A DNA stretch of 64,000 nt from Betaproteobacteria bacterium TMED82 (GTDB lineage: Bacteria > Pseudomonadota > Gammaproteobacteria > Burkholderiales > Burkholderiaceae_A): the NCBI GenBank assembly GCA_002170395.1, contig NHEJ01000007.1, forward strand, positions 341,441 through 405,440, read 5' to 3'. The position numbers were made by a program, and so were the translations under genes. This document shows, one piece after another, positions 55,690 to 64,000 of the stretch. The notes beneath the pieces are model-generated. The model did no database searches, had not been told where the DNA came from, and worked only from the letters and a program-made list of their open reading frames with translations. Positions within the stretch are counted from its first letter, which is position 1. Each line of letters opens with the position of its first letter.

Positions 55690-56451
55690 ATGATAATTTT
55701 ACTTTCGCCAGCTAAAACTTTTGATTTCACGACAAATGTGCCCTCGAAACTTAAGTCTAAACCTCTCTTTGAAAGAGATGCAAAAAAATTAGTCGATATA
55801 GTCCTTCCATTAGGTACTAATGGAATTGCTAGATTGATGAGCATTTCTGAAAATTTAGCAACACTTAATTTTGAAAGACTACAGAATTTTCGGGGTACAA
55901 AAAAAATCAAACAAGCAGTTTTTGCATTTAACGGAGATGTATACGAGGGACTAAATGTTAAGACGTTCTCGGAAAAGGACCTGATTTTCTCTCAAAAGCA
56001 CCTGAGAATTTTATCGGGCCTGTATGGTTTTTTGCGTCCAATGGACAACATAAAACCTTACAGGCTAGAAATGGGGACGCGCCTTTTAACGGAGCGAGGG
56101 GAGAATTTATATGATTGGTGGGGGGGAAGAGTTGCCAAGGAGCTCGAGAAAGACTTGTTAGGACATAGTGATAAGTACATAATAAATCTCGCCTCTATCG
56201 AATACTTTAAAGTTGTAAAACGTTTTTTAACTTGTAGAGTGATTACACCAATTTTTGAGGAGAAAAAAAAGGATAAATTTAAAACGATTGGCATTTATGC
56301 GAAGAAAGCGAGAGGTTTAATGGCCTCCTTTATTTTAAAAAATCGAATAAATTCTACAGAGGATTTGAAAAGTTTTAGTGAAGGAGGGTATTTGTTTAAC
56401 CCTGAAGAGTCATCTGCGGATTATTTTAAATTTCAGAGGAATCTAGAATAG
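55690..56451 (+). CDS. yaaA: YaaA family peroxide-stress protein
   Basis: A 253-residue DUF328/UPF0246 protein with MIILLSPAKTFDF at the N-terminus, FNGDVYEGL and the segment SGLYGFLRPMDNIKPYRLEMG. In E. coli YaaA limits intracellular iron during peroxide stress and binds DNA. The gene is divergent from the alkylation-repair glycosylase, which fits a shared damage response but is not proof. It overlaps murB by 26 nt at the 3' ends on the opposite strand. Confidence 0.93.
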   Translation: MIILLSPAKTFDFTTNVPSKLKSKPLFERDAKKLVDIVLPLGTNGIARLMSISENLATLNFERLQNFRGTKKIKQAVFAFNGDVYEGLNVKTFSEKDLIFSQKHLRILSGLYGFLRPMDNIKPYRLEMGTRLLTERGENLYDWWGGRVAKELEKDLLGHSDKYIINLASIEYFKVVKRFLTCRVITPIFEEKKKDKFKTIGIYAKKARGLMASFILKNRINSTEDLKSFSEGGYLFNPEESSADYFKFQRNLE

Positions 56452-57487
56452 TTGGTTCAATAGTAAGCTGGATGTTAAATTTTTGCATCACTGCGTCTTG
56501 AATTTCCTTAGCAAAAGATAAAATTTTCTTCGCGGAAGCATTCTTGTAGTTTATTAGAATCAGAGAGTGTCTATTAGAAACTCCGATATTATTCTCTCTT
56601 TTTCCCCTAAAACCAGCTTTTTCTATTAACCAAGCAGCAGATATTTTGATTAATGAATTTTCTTTTTGAACACTAAAGGGCATTTCAGGAAATTTCTTTT
56701 TAAGCAACTGGGCTTTTTTAACTGAAATGCTTGGATTAATAAAAAAGCTACCTATATTAGGGTAGGAATTAGGATTTGGAAGCTTTTGCTCCCGAAGTTT
56801 AGCTATCACCGACGCGAGTTTTTTCGCAGTAGGTTTGTCTGGGAGCTTTTCCTTTATACCTGAGTATTCAATTTGTAATGGATATTTATCAATTTTCCAA
56901 AGACGAAAATCTATAGAGAGTATTAAATACCTTGGGTTATTGATTCCATCATCTTTAACCTGCTCTTTAAAAATACTGCTTCTATATGAAAACTTACATT
57001 GTTTCCTCGTGAGAGTTTTAATAACTTTTTTTTTGAAATCCCATACGTTAACAGAAGAAATAAAGTTACTTATTTCTACTCCGTATGCCCCTATATTCTG
57101 AAATGGCGCAGCTCCAACAGTGCCTGGAATTGAGATTAAATTTTCTATCCCACCAAAATTATTTTCAAGGGTCCAATTCACAAAAGTGTTCCAATTTTCT
57201 CCTCCAAAACACCTTACATAAATGATATTTTTTTTTGAGGAAAGGATAGTTTTATTTTTTATTACATTTAGTAGAATGGGGTATAAAATCGGTCGTTCTG
57301 CGGGGGCATCAATAATAATGTTAGTACCCTCCCCCAATATAAACTTTTTGTCGTGTAGTAGATTAGAAAAGAGAAGCAAATCTTGAACACTACTTAAGTG
57401 AATCAAAGTTTTGCAATAAGAGGGTATTTTGAGTGAGTTATAATTTCTTAGATCAACAAATTCATTTTCATTTTTTTGCACGTTCAA
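56426..57487 (-). CDS. murB: UDP-N-acetylenolpyruvoylglucosamine reductase
   Basis: MurB reduces UDP-GlcNAc-enolpyruvate to UDP-MurNAc in peptidoglycan synthesis using FAD and NADPH. FAD-binding GEGTNIII, the central LISIPGTVGAAPFQNIGAYG, YRSSIFK, the catalytic Ser in NIGSFF and the C-terminal type-I region WLIEKAGFRG are present. Length is 353 aa. The start is TTG at 57487 or GTG at 57481, both within the scpA 3' end; no in-frame ATG exists near it. It follows scpA with a 14-20 nt overlap. Confidence 0.94.
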   Translation of the reverse strand: MNVQKNENEFVDLRNYNSLKIPSYCKTLIHLSSVQDLLLFSNLLHDKKFILGEGTNIIIDAPAERPILYPILLNVIKNKTILSSKKNIIYVRCFGGENWNTFVNWTLENNFGGIENLISIPGTVGAAPFQNIGAYGVEISNFISSVNVWDFKKKVIKTLTRKQCKFSYRSSIFKEQVKDDGINNPRYLILSIDFRLWKIDKYPLQIEYSGIKEKLPDKPTAKKLASVIAKLREQKLPNPNSYPNIGSFFINPSISVKKAQLLKKKFPEMPFSVQKENSLIKISAAWLIEKAGFRGKRENNIGVSNRHSLILINYKNASAKKILSFAKEIQDAVMQKFNIQLTIEPTILDSSEI

Positions 57488-58247
57488 TCCAAATAGACGA
57501 GTTGAAAGATTGTTGTCTTATCCTTACGACTCCAGATTTAATTAGTTCCAATAAAGCAACGAAAAACATCACAATCTTTAATTTTCTATGACTCGTAGTT
57601 TTAGTTGTAAGTTTGGAAAATTCCATCTGTTCATTGCTTAAAATGCTATTAAGAATATTACTCATAAAAGTATCGGTAGACCACTCTTCTTTTTTGATTC
57701 GATGAGCAACGTATGTTAGCTTCTGATCAAGAATCTTGACTATTGCATTTTTTAATTGGGTTACAGATAGATTTTCTAAAATTTTCTTCTGTTCAAATCT
57801 GGTTTCGATACGTACAGGCAGCCAATCCCTCCCTAACCTGGGCATTTCATCCAGTTTTTTAGCTGCTATCTTGAACTTCTCATATTCGATCAACTGCTTA
57901 ATTAAATCTGCTCTAGGGTCATGAATGTCCTCCTCCTCACTTACCACTTTCGGAAGTAGCATTCTTGACTTTATCTCTATTAGAACTGCGGCCATCAAGA
58001 GATATTCAGCTACAGACTCAAAGTCTGTTCTTTTTACATTTTCTACGTAAGTTAGGTACTGTGACGTGATGGTAGCAATAGGAATATCTAAAATGTTAAA
58101 GTTTTGTTTCTTAATTAGATAAAGTAAAAGATCCAAGGGACCTTGAAAAGAATCCAGGGTCACTTCAAGTGGTTTTGGTGGTATGTAAAGTTCCTCTGGG
58201 ATATTTTTTATGGGTTCCCCATACAGAAGCAACTCTGACTCATTCAT
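57468..58247 (-). CDS. scpA: Segregation and condensation protein A
   Basis: ScpA is the kleisin of the bacterial SMC-ScpAB condensin. The conserved N-terminal FQGPLDLLLYLIKKQNFNILDIPI (seen in sections) binds the SMC neck, and the C-terminal winged helix closes on the head. Length is 259 aa. It lies 3 nt after the DUF3460 gene, the normal betaproteobacterial neighbour. scpB and smc are not in the window. Confidence 0.93.
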   Translation of the reverse strand: MNESELLLYGEPIKNIPEELYIPPKPLEVTLDSFQGPLDLLLYLIKKQNFNILDIPIATITSQYLTYVENVKRTDFESVAEYLLMAAVLIEIKSRMLLPKVVSEEEDIHDPRADLIKQLIEYEKFKIAAKKLDEMPRLGRDWLPVRIETRFEQKKILENLSVTQLKNAIVKILDQKLTYVAHRIKKEEWSTDTFMSNILNSILSNEQMEFSKLTTKTTSHRKLKIVMFFVALLELIKSGVVRIRQQSFNSSIWIERAKK

Positions 58248-58250
58248 AAT

Positions 58251-58463
58251 TCAAGAAGCTTTTTTGCCATAAGCTGAGTAAACGTACGAAGGTTGCTTTA
58301 TTTTTTTCCTTTGTTTGAACTCATGTGTTTGCTTTTCCTCATCAACTCTATCCCATAACCGGAGACGCCCATTAATTTGTTGGTTATGAAGATCGGGATT
58401 TTTTTCTTTAAGCTCATGAAGAAATTGGGAGATGTCTGATTGATAATTTTTAATTTTTTTCAT
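58251..58463 (-). CDS. DUF3460 family protein
   Basis: A 70-residue protein, basic, starting MKKIKNYQSDISQFLHELKE and with the conserved GRLRLWDR. I recognise it as DUF3460, a short family limited to Betaproteobacteria and nearly always next to scpA. No function is established; the high charge and lack of signal suggest a cytoplasmic partner. It has an AAGGTGA ribosome-binding site overlapping the metG stop and 3-nt gaps on both sides. Confidence 0.85.
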   Translation of the reverse strand: MKKIKNYQSDISQFLHELKEKNPDLHNQQINGRLRLWDRVDEEKQTHEFKQRKKIKQPSYVYSAYGKKAS

Positions 58464-58466
58464 TTA

Positions 58467-60176
58467 TCACCTTTTTTTCATTAACGTTTCTAAGTCCTCA
58501 GGCTTAATTCGAGACAACATATGTTTGAAGCCTCTAATTTTGCCAATACACAGCCTATCATAATCAAGCATATCCCAAGGCTCTTCTAATGAAAAGATTT
58601 CTTCTTCAATAACTTTACACGTTATGGGTACTATAGGCTTTAACAGGATAGTTAACTTGGCAAAGTAATTTATTGCTAAGGATAAAATCAAGTGTAGCTG
58701 AACCTTCAAGTGCATTTTATTTGTCTCGGATATTTGCTTTGCTAAATCCCATGGTTTTTTATTTTGGATGAAGGAATTGACGTTATCAGTCAAGTCTATA
58801 ATTTCCCTAATCGCTCGATTTGTGTTCCGTTTGTTATAACAGTCTAAAATGAGACTATGTTTATTTTCAAACGCAAATTCTAATTGTTTTGCCGACTCAC
58901 AATCCATCTTAAGCTCATTTGTCGGGATTAAATTTCCATTAAAAATATTCATAAGAAAACCAGAGCATCTGCTTAAAATATTAATATATTTTCCAACTAA
59001 TTCTGAGTTTATTTTTTGACTAAATTCTGAAAAATTTAGATCTAGATCTTCAGTGGAACCATTTAGTTTCGATGCTAGATAGTATCTTAAAAACTCAGGA
59101 TTTATTTTAGAAGATAGGAATTCTTTGGCAGTAATAAAAGTGCCTCGTGACTTACTCATTTTTTGGCCATTAATTGTGAGGAAACCGTGGGCATATATTG
59201 CAGTGGGTGTTCTAAACCCAGCAAAGTGTAGCATCGCAGGCCAAAACAAAGAATGGAAATATAGTATGTCTTTTCCAATAAAATGAATTTGCTCAATTTC
59301 TGAATCTGGCTGGGTGAAGTCCAGAAAATTTTTACCGGTTTTACTACACCAGTTTAGTAAACTAGCGTAATAACCGACGGGTGCGTCTAGCCATACATAG
59401 AAAAATTTATCCTCTGTATCTGGGATTTTAAATCCAAAATACGGGCTGTCTCTTGAAATATCCCAATCACTAAGTTTCGATTTGCCATCATCGTCATTTA
59501 ACCATTCATCAATTTTGTTTTTTACCTCAGGTTGAAGCCTAGATGGAAATTTTGTCCACTGCTTGAGGAATGAACCACATTTTTCATCAGATAAGTTGAA
59601 AAAGTGATGCTCTGAAAATTTTTTAATTGGAGTATTGCCGGAAACCGCTGACCTGGGATTAATTAAATCGGTTGGAGTGTAAGTTGCACCACAACTCTCA
59701 CATGAATCACCATATTGATCACTACTATTACACAAGGGACACTCACCAAGAATAAATCTATCAGGGAGAAACATTTTTTTCTCCTCATCAAACATTTGTT
59801 CAATGCTTTTGACTGATATAAGCCCTTCTTTCTTTAAATTTTTGTATATTAATTCCGATAATTCTCTATTTTCCTCCGAGTGTGTTGAATAATAATTGTC
59901 AAAATCCACAGAAAAGGCTGCAAAGTCTGAGGTATGTTCTTTCCATACTTTGTTTATCAATTCTTCCGGGTCTAAGCCTTCTTTCTCAGCTTTGAGCATA
60001 ATAGGAGTTCCGTGCGTATCATCTGCACAAATGTATACTACATCGTTCCCCATTAACTTTTTAAATCTAACCCAAATATCAGTTTGAATATATTCCACTA
60101 AATGGCCAATATGTATAGGACCGTTAGCATAAGGAAGTGCAGAAGTAACTAAATAACGCTTAACATTTGGTAACAT
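58467..60176 (-). CDS. metG: Methionyl-tRNA synthetase (short form)
   Basis: A class-I synthetase of 569 aa with HIGH (22-25), a CP-domain zinc ribbon with CPLC and CESC, and KMSKS (339-343). It ends soon after the anticodon-binding helical domain and lacks the C-terminal EMAP/Trbp111-like tRNA-binding domain (about 110 residues) that E. coli MetG has, so it is probably monomeric. It is divergent from dcd with 31 nt between the starts and leads the metG-DUF3460-scpA-murB run. Confidence 0.96.
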   Translation of the reverse strand: MLPNVKRYLVTSALPYANGPIHIGHLVEYIQTDIWVRFKKLMGNDVVYICADDTHGTPIMLKAEKEGLDPEELINKVWKEHTSDFAAFSVDFDNYYSTHSEENRELSELIYKNLKKEGLISVKSIEQMFDEEKKMFLPDRFILGECPLCNSSDQYGDSCESCGATYTPTDLINPRSAVSGNTPIKKFSEHHFFNLSDEKCGSFLKQWTKFPSRLQPEVKNKIDEWLNDDDGKSKLSDWDISRDSPYFGFKIPDTEDKFFYVWLDAPVGYYASLLNWCSKTGKNFLDFTQPDSEIEQIHFIGKDILYFHSLFWPAMLHFAGFRTPTAIYAHGFLTINGQKMSKSRGTFITAKEFLSSKINPEFLRYYLASKLNGSTEDLDLNFSEFSQKINSELVGKYINILSRCSGFLMNIFNGNLIPTNELKMDCESAKQLEFAFENKHSLILDCYNKRNTNRAIREIIDLTDNVNSFIQNKKPWDLAKQISETNKMHLKVQLHLILSLAINYFAKLTILLKPIVPITCKVIEEEIFSLEEPWDMLDYDRLCIGKIRGFKHMLSRIKPEDLETLMKKR

Positions 60177-60207
60177 AGTAATTCTATTTTACCCAGTTGA
60201 CTAAATT

Positions 60208-60774
60208 ATGACTATAAAATCTGATGTTTGGATTAGGAAAATGGCTAGGACAGTAAATATGATCCAACCCTTTGAAACCAATCAAGTAAAATCTAATGCT
60301 AAGGGGAAGGTTATTTCGTTTGGTACTTCTAGTTATGGTTACGATGTGAGGTGTGCAAACGAGTTCAAAATTTTTACGAATATTAACAGTAGCACTGTTG
60401 ACCCCAAAAATTTTGACCCAGCGTCTTTTGTAGATTTCTGTGGGGATGTTTGTATAATTCCTCCAAATTCTTTTGCTTTAGCCCGTACAATTGAATATTT
60501 TAAAATACCTCGACAAATCTTGACAATTTGTGTGGGAAAAAGCACATATGCGAGGTGCGGAATAATAGTGAACGTTACTCCTTTAGAACCAGAATGGGAA
60601 GGCCATGTGACTTTGGAATTTTCTAATACTACCCCATTGCCGGCAAAAATTTATTCTGGGGAAGGCTGCGCCCAAATGGTTTTTTTTGAAAGTTATGAGG
60701 TTTGTCAGGAGTCGTATAAAGATAAGGAGGGTAAGTACTTAGGCCAAATGGGAGTTACGCTTCCAAAAATTTAA
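60208..60774 (+). CDS. dcd: dCTP deaminase
   Basis: Dcd deaminates dCTP to dUTP, feeding the Dut-ThyA route to dTMP. The conserved [40 protein letters not shown] (seen in parts) with its catalytic Glu, and the C-terminal GQMGVTLPK match the betaproteobacterial monofunctional enzyme closely. Length is 188 aa. It is divergent from metG and its 3' end overlaps folA by 20 nt on the opposite strand. Confidence 0.96.
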   Translation: MTIKSDVWIRKMARTVNMIQPFETNQVKSNAKGKVISFGTSSYGYDVRCANEFKIFTNINSSTVDPKNFDPASFVDFCGDVCIIPPNSFALARTIEYFKIPRQILTICVGKSTYARCGIIVNVTPLEPEWEGHVTLEFSNTTPLPAKIYSGEGCAQMVFFESYEVCQESYKDKEGKYLGQMGVTLPKI

Positions 60775-61282
60775 GTCTTTTCAAAGTAGTAAATCGAAAT
60801 CTAAGAGATGATTTTTCATCAAATAACCAGGATTTATTGGATATTTCCCAGTCCTGAAGTTCAAAGTGTGGGAAGAATACATCTCCTTCGAAATTAGCAT
60901 CTATCTCAGTAATATCAAGTTCAGTAGCGAGGGGTAGCGTTTGTTTGTAAATTTCACTTCCTCCGATTATGAAAAGTTTTTTAAATTTTTTTTTCATAGC
61001 CCAAGCCAAAACAGAATCTAAACTAATGAAACAATGAACATTTTGAAATCTTTCTTGCGTACGCTTTGCGAAAACAAGATCTCTTGTGAGGATCAGTGAT
61101 AATCTTTCAGGCAAGGGTCTGCCGAGTCTATTGACTATTGAGCAAAACGTTTTCCTGCCCATTAGAACGGTGTTATTAAGAGTTTTCGATTTGAACCTCT
61201 TTAAATCCTCGCTAATATGCCAAGGAATATCATTATTTAATCCTATAGCGCCATTCTTTGCCATAGCCACAATAATAACAAT
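60755..61282 (-). CDS. folA: Dihydrofolate reductase
   Basis: FolA reduces dihydrofolate to tetrahydrofolate, needed after each ThyA turnover. The substrate acid is in [10 protein letters not shown] (about D26 from the ATT), and IGLNNDIPW and the NADPH-binding LIIGGSEIY-like segment FIIGGSEIY are present. The start is unusual. The first standard codon, GTG at 61270, would cut into the first beta-strand ([11 protein letters not shown]), which all DHFRs need. The frame is open upstream with only ATT (61282), ATA (61297) and ATC (61300) as possible starts. I use the ATT because it aligns with the E. coli Met1. It follows thyA. Confidence 0.9.
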   Translation of the reverse strand: MVIIVAMAKNGAIGLNNDIPWHISEDLKRFKSKTLNNTVLMGRKTFCSIVNRLGRPLPERLSLILTRDLVFAKRTQERFQNVHCFISLDSVLAWAMKKKFKKLFIIGGSEIYKQTLPLATELDITEIDANFEGDVFFPHFELQDWEISNKSWLFDEKSSLRFRFTTLKRLKFLEA

Positions 61283-61311
61283 GTCTAAATAATCTATGAT
61301 TTTCTTACTCT

Positions 61312-62115
61312 TTAAACAGCTACTGAAGCACTAATTTTATCATGAGAACGATAATCAATAATATTGAAATCATTATATTCATATTCAAATAAACTCTCTG
61401 GTCTCCTGGAAAATTCTAGTCTTGGAAGTAAAAATGGTTTCCTTTCTAATTGTTTTTTTACTTGTTGTAGGTGATTCATATAAATGTGACAGTCACCTCC
61501 AATCCAGATCAATTCGCAGGGCTCTAGGTTAGTTTGGTGAGCGATCATATAAGTTAATAAAGAATAGCTGGTGATGTTAAACGGAAGACCTAGAAATAAG
61601 TCCGCGCTTCGCTGGTAAACCTGGCAAGATAATTTTTTGTCATGAACATAAAATTGAAAGAGGATATGACACGGCATTAAAGCCATCTCATTTAATTGCG
61701 CGACGTTCCATGCGCTAACAATGTGTCTTCTTGAATCCGGATTTTTTTTTAGTTCTTCTACTAAATTACTCAATTGATCAATGGATTTTTTACTATTCGT
61801 ATTATACTCCGGCCAGCTTCTCCATTGTTTTCCGTAAATTGGACCAAGGTCTCCATTTTCATCAGCCCACTCGTCCCATATGGAAACGCCTTTAGCTTGG
61901 AGGGTCCTGATATTGGTGCTTCCTTTCAAAAACCAGAGGAGTTCCTCTATGATCGATGTAGTATGAATTTTTTTAGTGGTTATGACTGGTAGTTGATTAT
62001 GCAAGCTGAAACGTAGTTGACTGCCAAAAATAGAAAGAGTCCCAATTCCTGTCCTGTCGGTTTTCGACCAACCATTTGCCAAAACTAATTTTAGAAGATC
62101 AAGGTATTGTTTCAA
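61312..62115 (-). CDS. thyA: Thymidylate synthase
   Basis: ThyA methylates dUMP to dTMP with methylene-THF, yielding dihydrofolate. The nucleophile C149 lies in [11 protein letters not shown], with [13 protein letters not shown] and GDCHIYMNH following. Length is 267 aa. The start is TTG at 62115, overlapping the fabI stop (TTGA), and there is no clear ribosome-binding site, suggesting coupling. The order fabI-thyA-folA on one strand forms a small operon. Confidence 0.97.
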   Translation of the reverse strand: MKQYLDLLKLVLANGWSKTDRTGIGTLSIFGSQLRFSLHNQLPVITTKKIHTTSIIEELLWFLKGSTNIRTLQAKGVSIWDEWADENGDLGPIYGKQWRSWPEYNTNSKKSIDQLSNLVEELKKNPDSRRHIVSAWNVAQLNEMALMPCHILFQFYVHDKKLSCQVYQRSADLFLGLPFNITSYSLLTYMIAHQTNLEPCELIWIGGDCHIYMNHLQQVKKQLERKPFLLPRLEFSRRPESLFEYEYNDFNIIDYRSHDKISASVAV

Positions 62116-62885
62116 GATAGCATTAAGGTACTGTACCCATTATCCGCATGAATGATTTCGCCAGTTATACATCTTGACAAATCCGATAATAGGAAAGCTA
62201 TTACATTACCTACTTCTTCAGGAGTAACGTTCCTCCTCAGAGGAGCTCTTTCCTCAACGTTGCTAAGAATTCTTGAAAAGCCTTTTATTCCTGAAGCAGC
62301 TAAAGTTTTTATTGGTCCAGCTGAAACTGCATTGACTCGTATCCCCGATTGGCCTAAATCATTAGCTAAATATTTAACGCTTGTTTCCAGACTGGCTTTT
62401 GCAAGGCCCATTGTATTGTAACCTTGGACCACTTTCTCCGACCCGACATAACTGATTGTTACGATCGAAGAGTTTTCAGGCATCATGGGCGAGACAACTT
62501 TTGCCATTGCGGCAAAGCTATAAGAGGAAATTTCGTGAGCAGTGGAGAAGTTTTCTCTGGTAAGTCCATCTGTAAATTTTCCGGATATTGCTGCTCTAGG
62601 AGCAAAAGCTATTGCGTGAATGAGTCCATCAACTGAACTCCATCTTTTCGAGAGATTATCTGGTATTTTTTCAATGTCGGAATCCTTCGATACATCACAT
62701 TCAAAACAGAAATCACATGAAAAGGACTTAGCTAAATCAAAAATTCTTTTTTGAAATCGCCCCTCCTGATAACTGAACGCAAGCTCCGCTCCTAGTTTAT
62801 GGCATGCTAGAGCTGTTCCGTAGGCAATTGACCTGTTAGATAAGAGACCGGTTACAAGAATTTTTTTATTTTTTAGGAGAGTCAT
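62112..62885 (-). CDS. fabI: Enoyl-[acyl-carrier-protein] reductase (NADH)
   Basis: FabI reduces the enoyl-ACP in fatty acid elongation. It is an SDR enzyme with the glycine motif [13 protein letters not shown], and the catalytic residues Y146, Y156 and K163 match E. coli numbering when the ATG at 62885 is used; a TTG seven codons upstream is in frame. [13 protein letters not shown] is the substrate-loop region. Length is 257 aa. It is divergent from tonB with an 86-nt gap and leads fabI-thyA-folA. Confidence 0.96.
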   Translation of the reverse strand: MTLLKNKKILVTGLLSNRSIAYGTALACHKLGAELAFSYQEGRFQKRIFDLAKSFSCDFCFECDVSKDSDIEKIPDNLSKRWSSVDGLIHAIAFAPRAAISGKFTDGLTRENFSTAHEISSYSFAAMAKVVSPMMPENSSIVTISYVGSEKVVQGYNTMGLAKASLETSVKYLANDLGQSGIRVNAVSAGPIKTLAASGIKGFSRILSNVEERAPLRRNVTPEEVGNVIAFLLSDLSRCITGEIIHADNGYSTLMLS

Positions 62886-62971
62886 CGAAGTTAGTCCAGA
62901 ACCCAAACCTGTAAAAAACGTTTACTGTAGGGTGTACAATTGCCACAAATATAGCATATCGTAGTGATACC

Positions 62972-63730
62972 ATGAATACTGAATCAATTTTTTTTAAGTT
63001 AAACACAAAATTAATAAGTCGAAGCTTCTATATTGTATTTCTTTTAGTTCTTTTAAGCCACCTTATTATATTAAATCTGATCATGACTAAAAGTAATAAT
63101 TCTCAAAATTTTAATAGAGCGTTGACAGCTAAATCCGTTGTCTTTGCCACCATAGACCAAAATGACAAGAAAAAAAAAGAAAAGGACTTTGTTCCTAAAC
63201 CTGAAAAAAAACAAGTAAAAAAAATTAAGCCAGTCAAGCTGATAAAAAATGAACAAAAAAAACAGATTGTACCTGTAGTTAACAAATCCTTAGAAGAGGA
63301 TATACCTGAGTTGGTAAGCAAAGAAAATAATCCTACGGGTGTCGATTTTAACAATAATGAAGTAGAAAAAATAAACAGTGAGTTTGAACAAGTTACCCAA
63401 AACTTTTCTAAACTAAACACCCCCAAAAACCGTTCGAGCAATTCACCTATGGAATTATTACAAGTTAAGTATTTTGATAAGGAGAAGTGTACCCCAAAGT
63501 ATCCAAGAATTTCTCTTAGGCGAGGCGAAATGGGACAGGTAACTGTTAGAGTATTGATTAATGAAGATGGATCCTCTGAATTGGTCAGCCTGGTTAATAG
63601 TTCGGGGTTTGAAAGACTGGATGACGCCGCACTGAGTGCGGCTCGAAACTGTAGATTTATTTCTGCAAAGAGAAACGGTGTCGCTGTAAAAAGTACCGCG
63701 CAAATTCCATACAACTTCGTTTACAAATAG
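62972..63730 (+). CDS. tonB: Energy transducer TonB
   Basis: TonB spans the periplasm and transmits proton-motive energy to outer-membrane receptors. One N-terminal transmembrane helix (about 18-38), a long Lys/Pro-rich and acidic linker (55-150) and a C-terminal TonB_C domain (about 165-252) with PRISLRRGEMGQVTVRV and RNCRFISAKRNG. Length is 252 aa. exbB follows 15 nt downstream, so this is a tonB-exbB-(exbD) operon. No TonB-dependent receptor is in the window. Confidence 0.93.
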   Translation: MNTESIFFKLNTKLISRSFYIVFLLVLLSHLIILNLIMTKSNNSQNFNRALTAKSVVFATIDQNDKKKKEKDFVPKPEKKQVKKIKPVKLIKNEQKKQIVPVVNKSLEEDIPELVSKENNPTGVDFNNNEVEKINSEFEQVTQNFSKLNTPKNRSSNSPMELLQVKYFDKEKCTPKYPRISLRRGEMGQVTVRVLINEDGSSELVSLVNSSGFERLDDAALSAARNCRFISAKRNGVAVKSTAQIPYNFVYK

Positions 63731-63745
63731 GAGACTAGTAACTTT

Positions 63746-64000
63746 ATGAATATGAGGCCAGCACGCAAAGAGAAAGTTCTTAAATGCTTTTATATTACCC
63801 TTTTGAGCTTTCTACTCATAGTGGCATCTGAAAATGGGTTAGCTCAACCTGCAGCAATAGAAGATACGACCAAAGTCATCTCTGATATTGGGCGTATAGA
63901 ATCTCCGGAGTCTTCTAGCTCTGCGTATGGCTTTCAAGAACTGTGGAATCAAAGTGATTTAGTAGCTCGTATAACCCTGCTTATTCTTTTAGGTATGAGC
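63746..64000 (+). CDS. exbB: Biopolymer transport protein ExbB (3'-truncated by window edge)
   Basis: The first 85 codons of an ExbB/TolQ-like protein, open to the right edge. A signal-like N-terminus (hydrophobic residues 14-30, ending GLAQP) is followed by a linker and the start of the first channel helix, reached through LWNQSDLVARITLLILL, which resembles ExbB of Burkholderiales. With TonB it uses proton flow to drive TonB-dependent uptake. GGAG lies 12 nt before the ATG at 63746; the second ATG at 63752 is an alternative. Confidence 0.82.
   Translation, partial: MNMRPARKEKVLKCFYITLLSFLLIVASENGLAQPAAIEDTTKVISDIGRIESPESSSSAYGFQELWNQSDLVARITLLILLGMS

Noticed and set aside
63103-63714. 203-codon minus-strand frame opposite tonB
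   Set aside because: Phe/Ser-rich product is the expected shadow of the Lys-rich TonB linker.
1-64000. CRISPR arrays, IS elements, prophage, toxin-antitoxin modules
   Set aside because: No repeat-spacer pattern, transposase, integrase or phage gene was seen; the window is a continuous core-type chromosome apart from the accessory operons reported.

Overview
The window is 64 kb of AT-rich (roughly 37-40% G+C by eye), very tightly packed bacterial chromosome. Gene families and order point to a streamlined betaproteobacterium of the Burkholderiales type. The evidence is the small lineage-typical families DUF3579 and DUF3460, the pyrD-bpt-aat block, the lpxK/Trm112/kdsB/adk block, the ribF-ileS-lspA-coaBC-dut chain, and a dCTP deaminase of the long betaproteobacterial type. 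Genes are separated by a few bases or overlap by 1-4 nt (ATGA, GTGA, TTGA, TAATG junctions), and many start with TTG or GTG. I see no insertion sequence, prophage, CRISPR array or rRNA operon. One tRNA gene (initiator Met) is present. That it is a free-living aquatic organism with a reduced genome is an inference from compactness and gene content.

Layout. 1-2.8 kb: isoprenoid precursors (ispA, cut by the window edge, and dxs). 2.8-6.7 kb: YajQ-family protein and the arginine genes argD-argF-argG. 6.7-10 kb: DUF3579 protein, then adk, kdsB, Trm112-like protein and lpxK. 10.2-14.1 kb: xseA, a urate-oxidase-N-like membrane protein, a DUF192 protein, icd and a cold-shock protein. 14.3-18.7 kb: clpS-clpA, then a monohaem cytochrome c and a Tat-exported sulfide dehydrogenase flavoprotein. 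18.7-26.7 kb: dut, coaBC, lspA, ileS, ribF on one strand, and purN-rsmB on the other. 26.8-31.6 kb: fatty acid desaturase, mltD, gloB, a methyltransferase and rnhA. 31.6-38 kb: an RND efflux adaptor and pump lodged between rnhA and dnaQ, then three unrecognised genes. 38-44.7 kb: argA, a CinA/MoaB-fold protein, a LysM-fused penicillin-binding endopeptidase, pyrD, bpt, aat and a Nudix hydrolase. 44.8-52.6 kb: tRNA-fMet, a 33-residue membrane ORF, a dienelactone hydrolase and a five-gene export operon (adaptor, ATPase, two MacB/FtsX permeases, one large YbbP-like permease). 52.7-56.5 kb: isocitrate lyase, ZIP transporter, AlkA-type glycosylase and yaaA. 56.4-64 kb: murB, scpA, DUF3460, metG, dcd, folA, thyA, fabI, tonB and the start of exbB.

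How the genes fit together. Four members of the N-degron pathway (ClpS, ClpA, Aat, Bpt) occur here in two blocks. Four enzymes of the dTMP branch (Dcd, Dut, ThyA, FolA) are present. Icd and isocitrate lyase mark the branch between the TCA cycle and glyoxylate shunt. The FccAB pair suggests sulfide oxidation as an energy supplement. The least explained parts are the five-gene ABC export operon, the efflux pump embedded in the rnhA-dnaQ housekeeping block, the three unknown genes after dnaQ, and folA and coaBC, whose conserved N-termini appear to need a start codon other than ATG, GTG or TTG.
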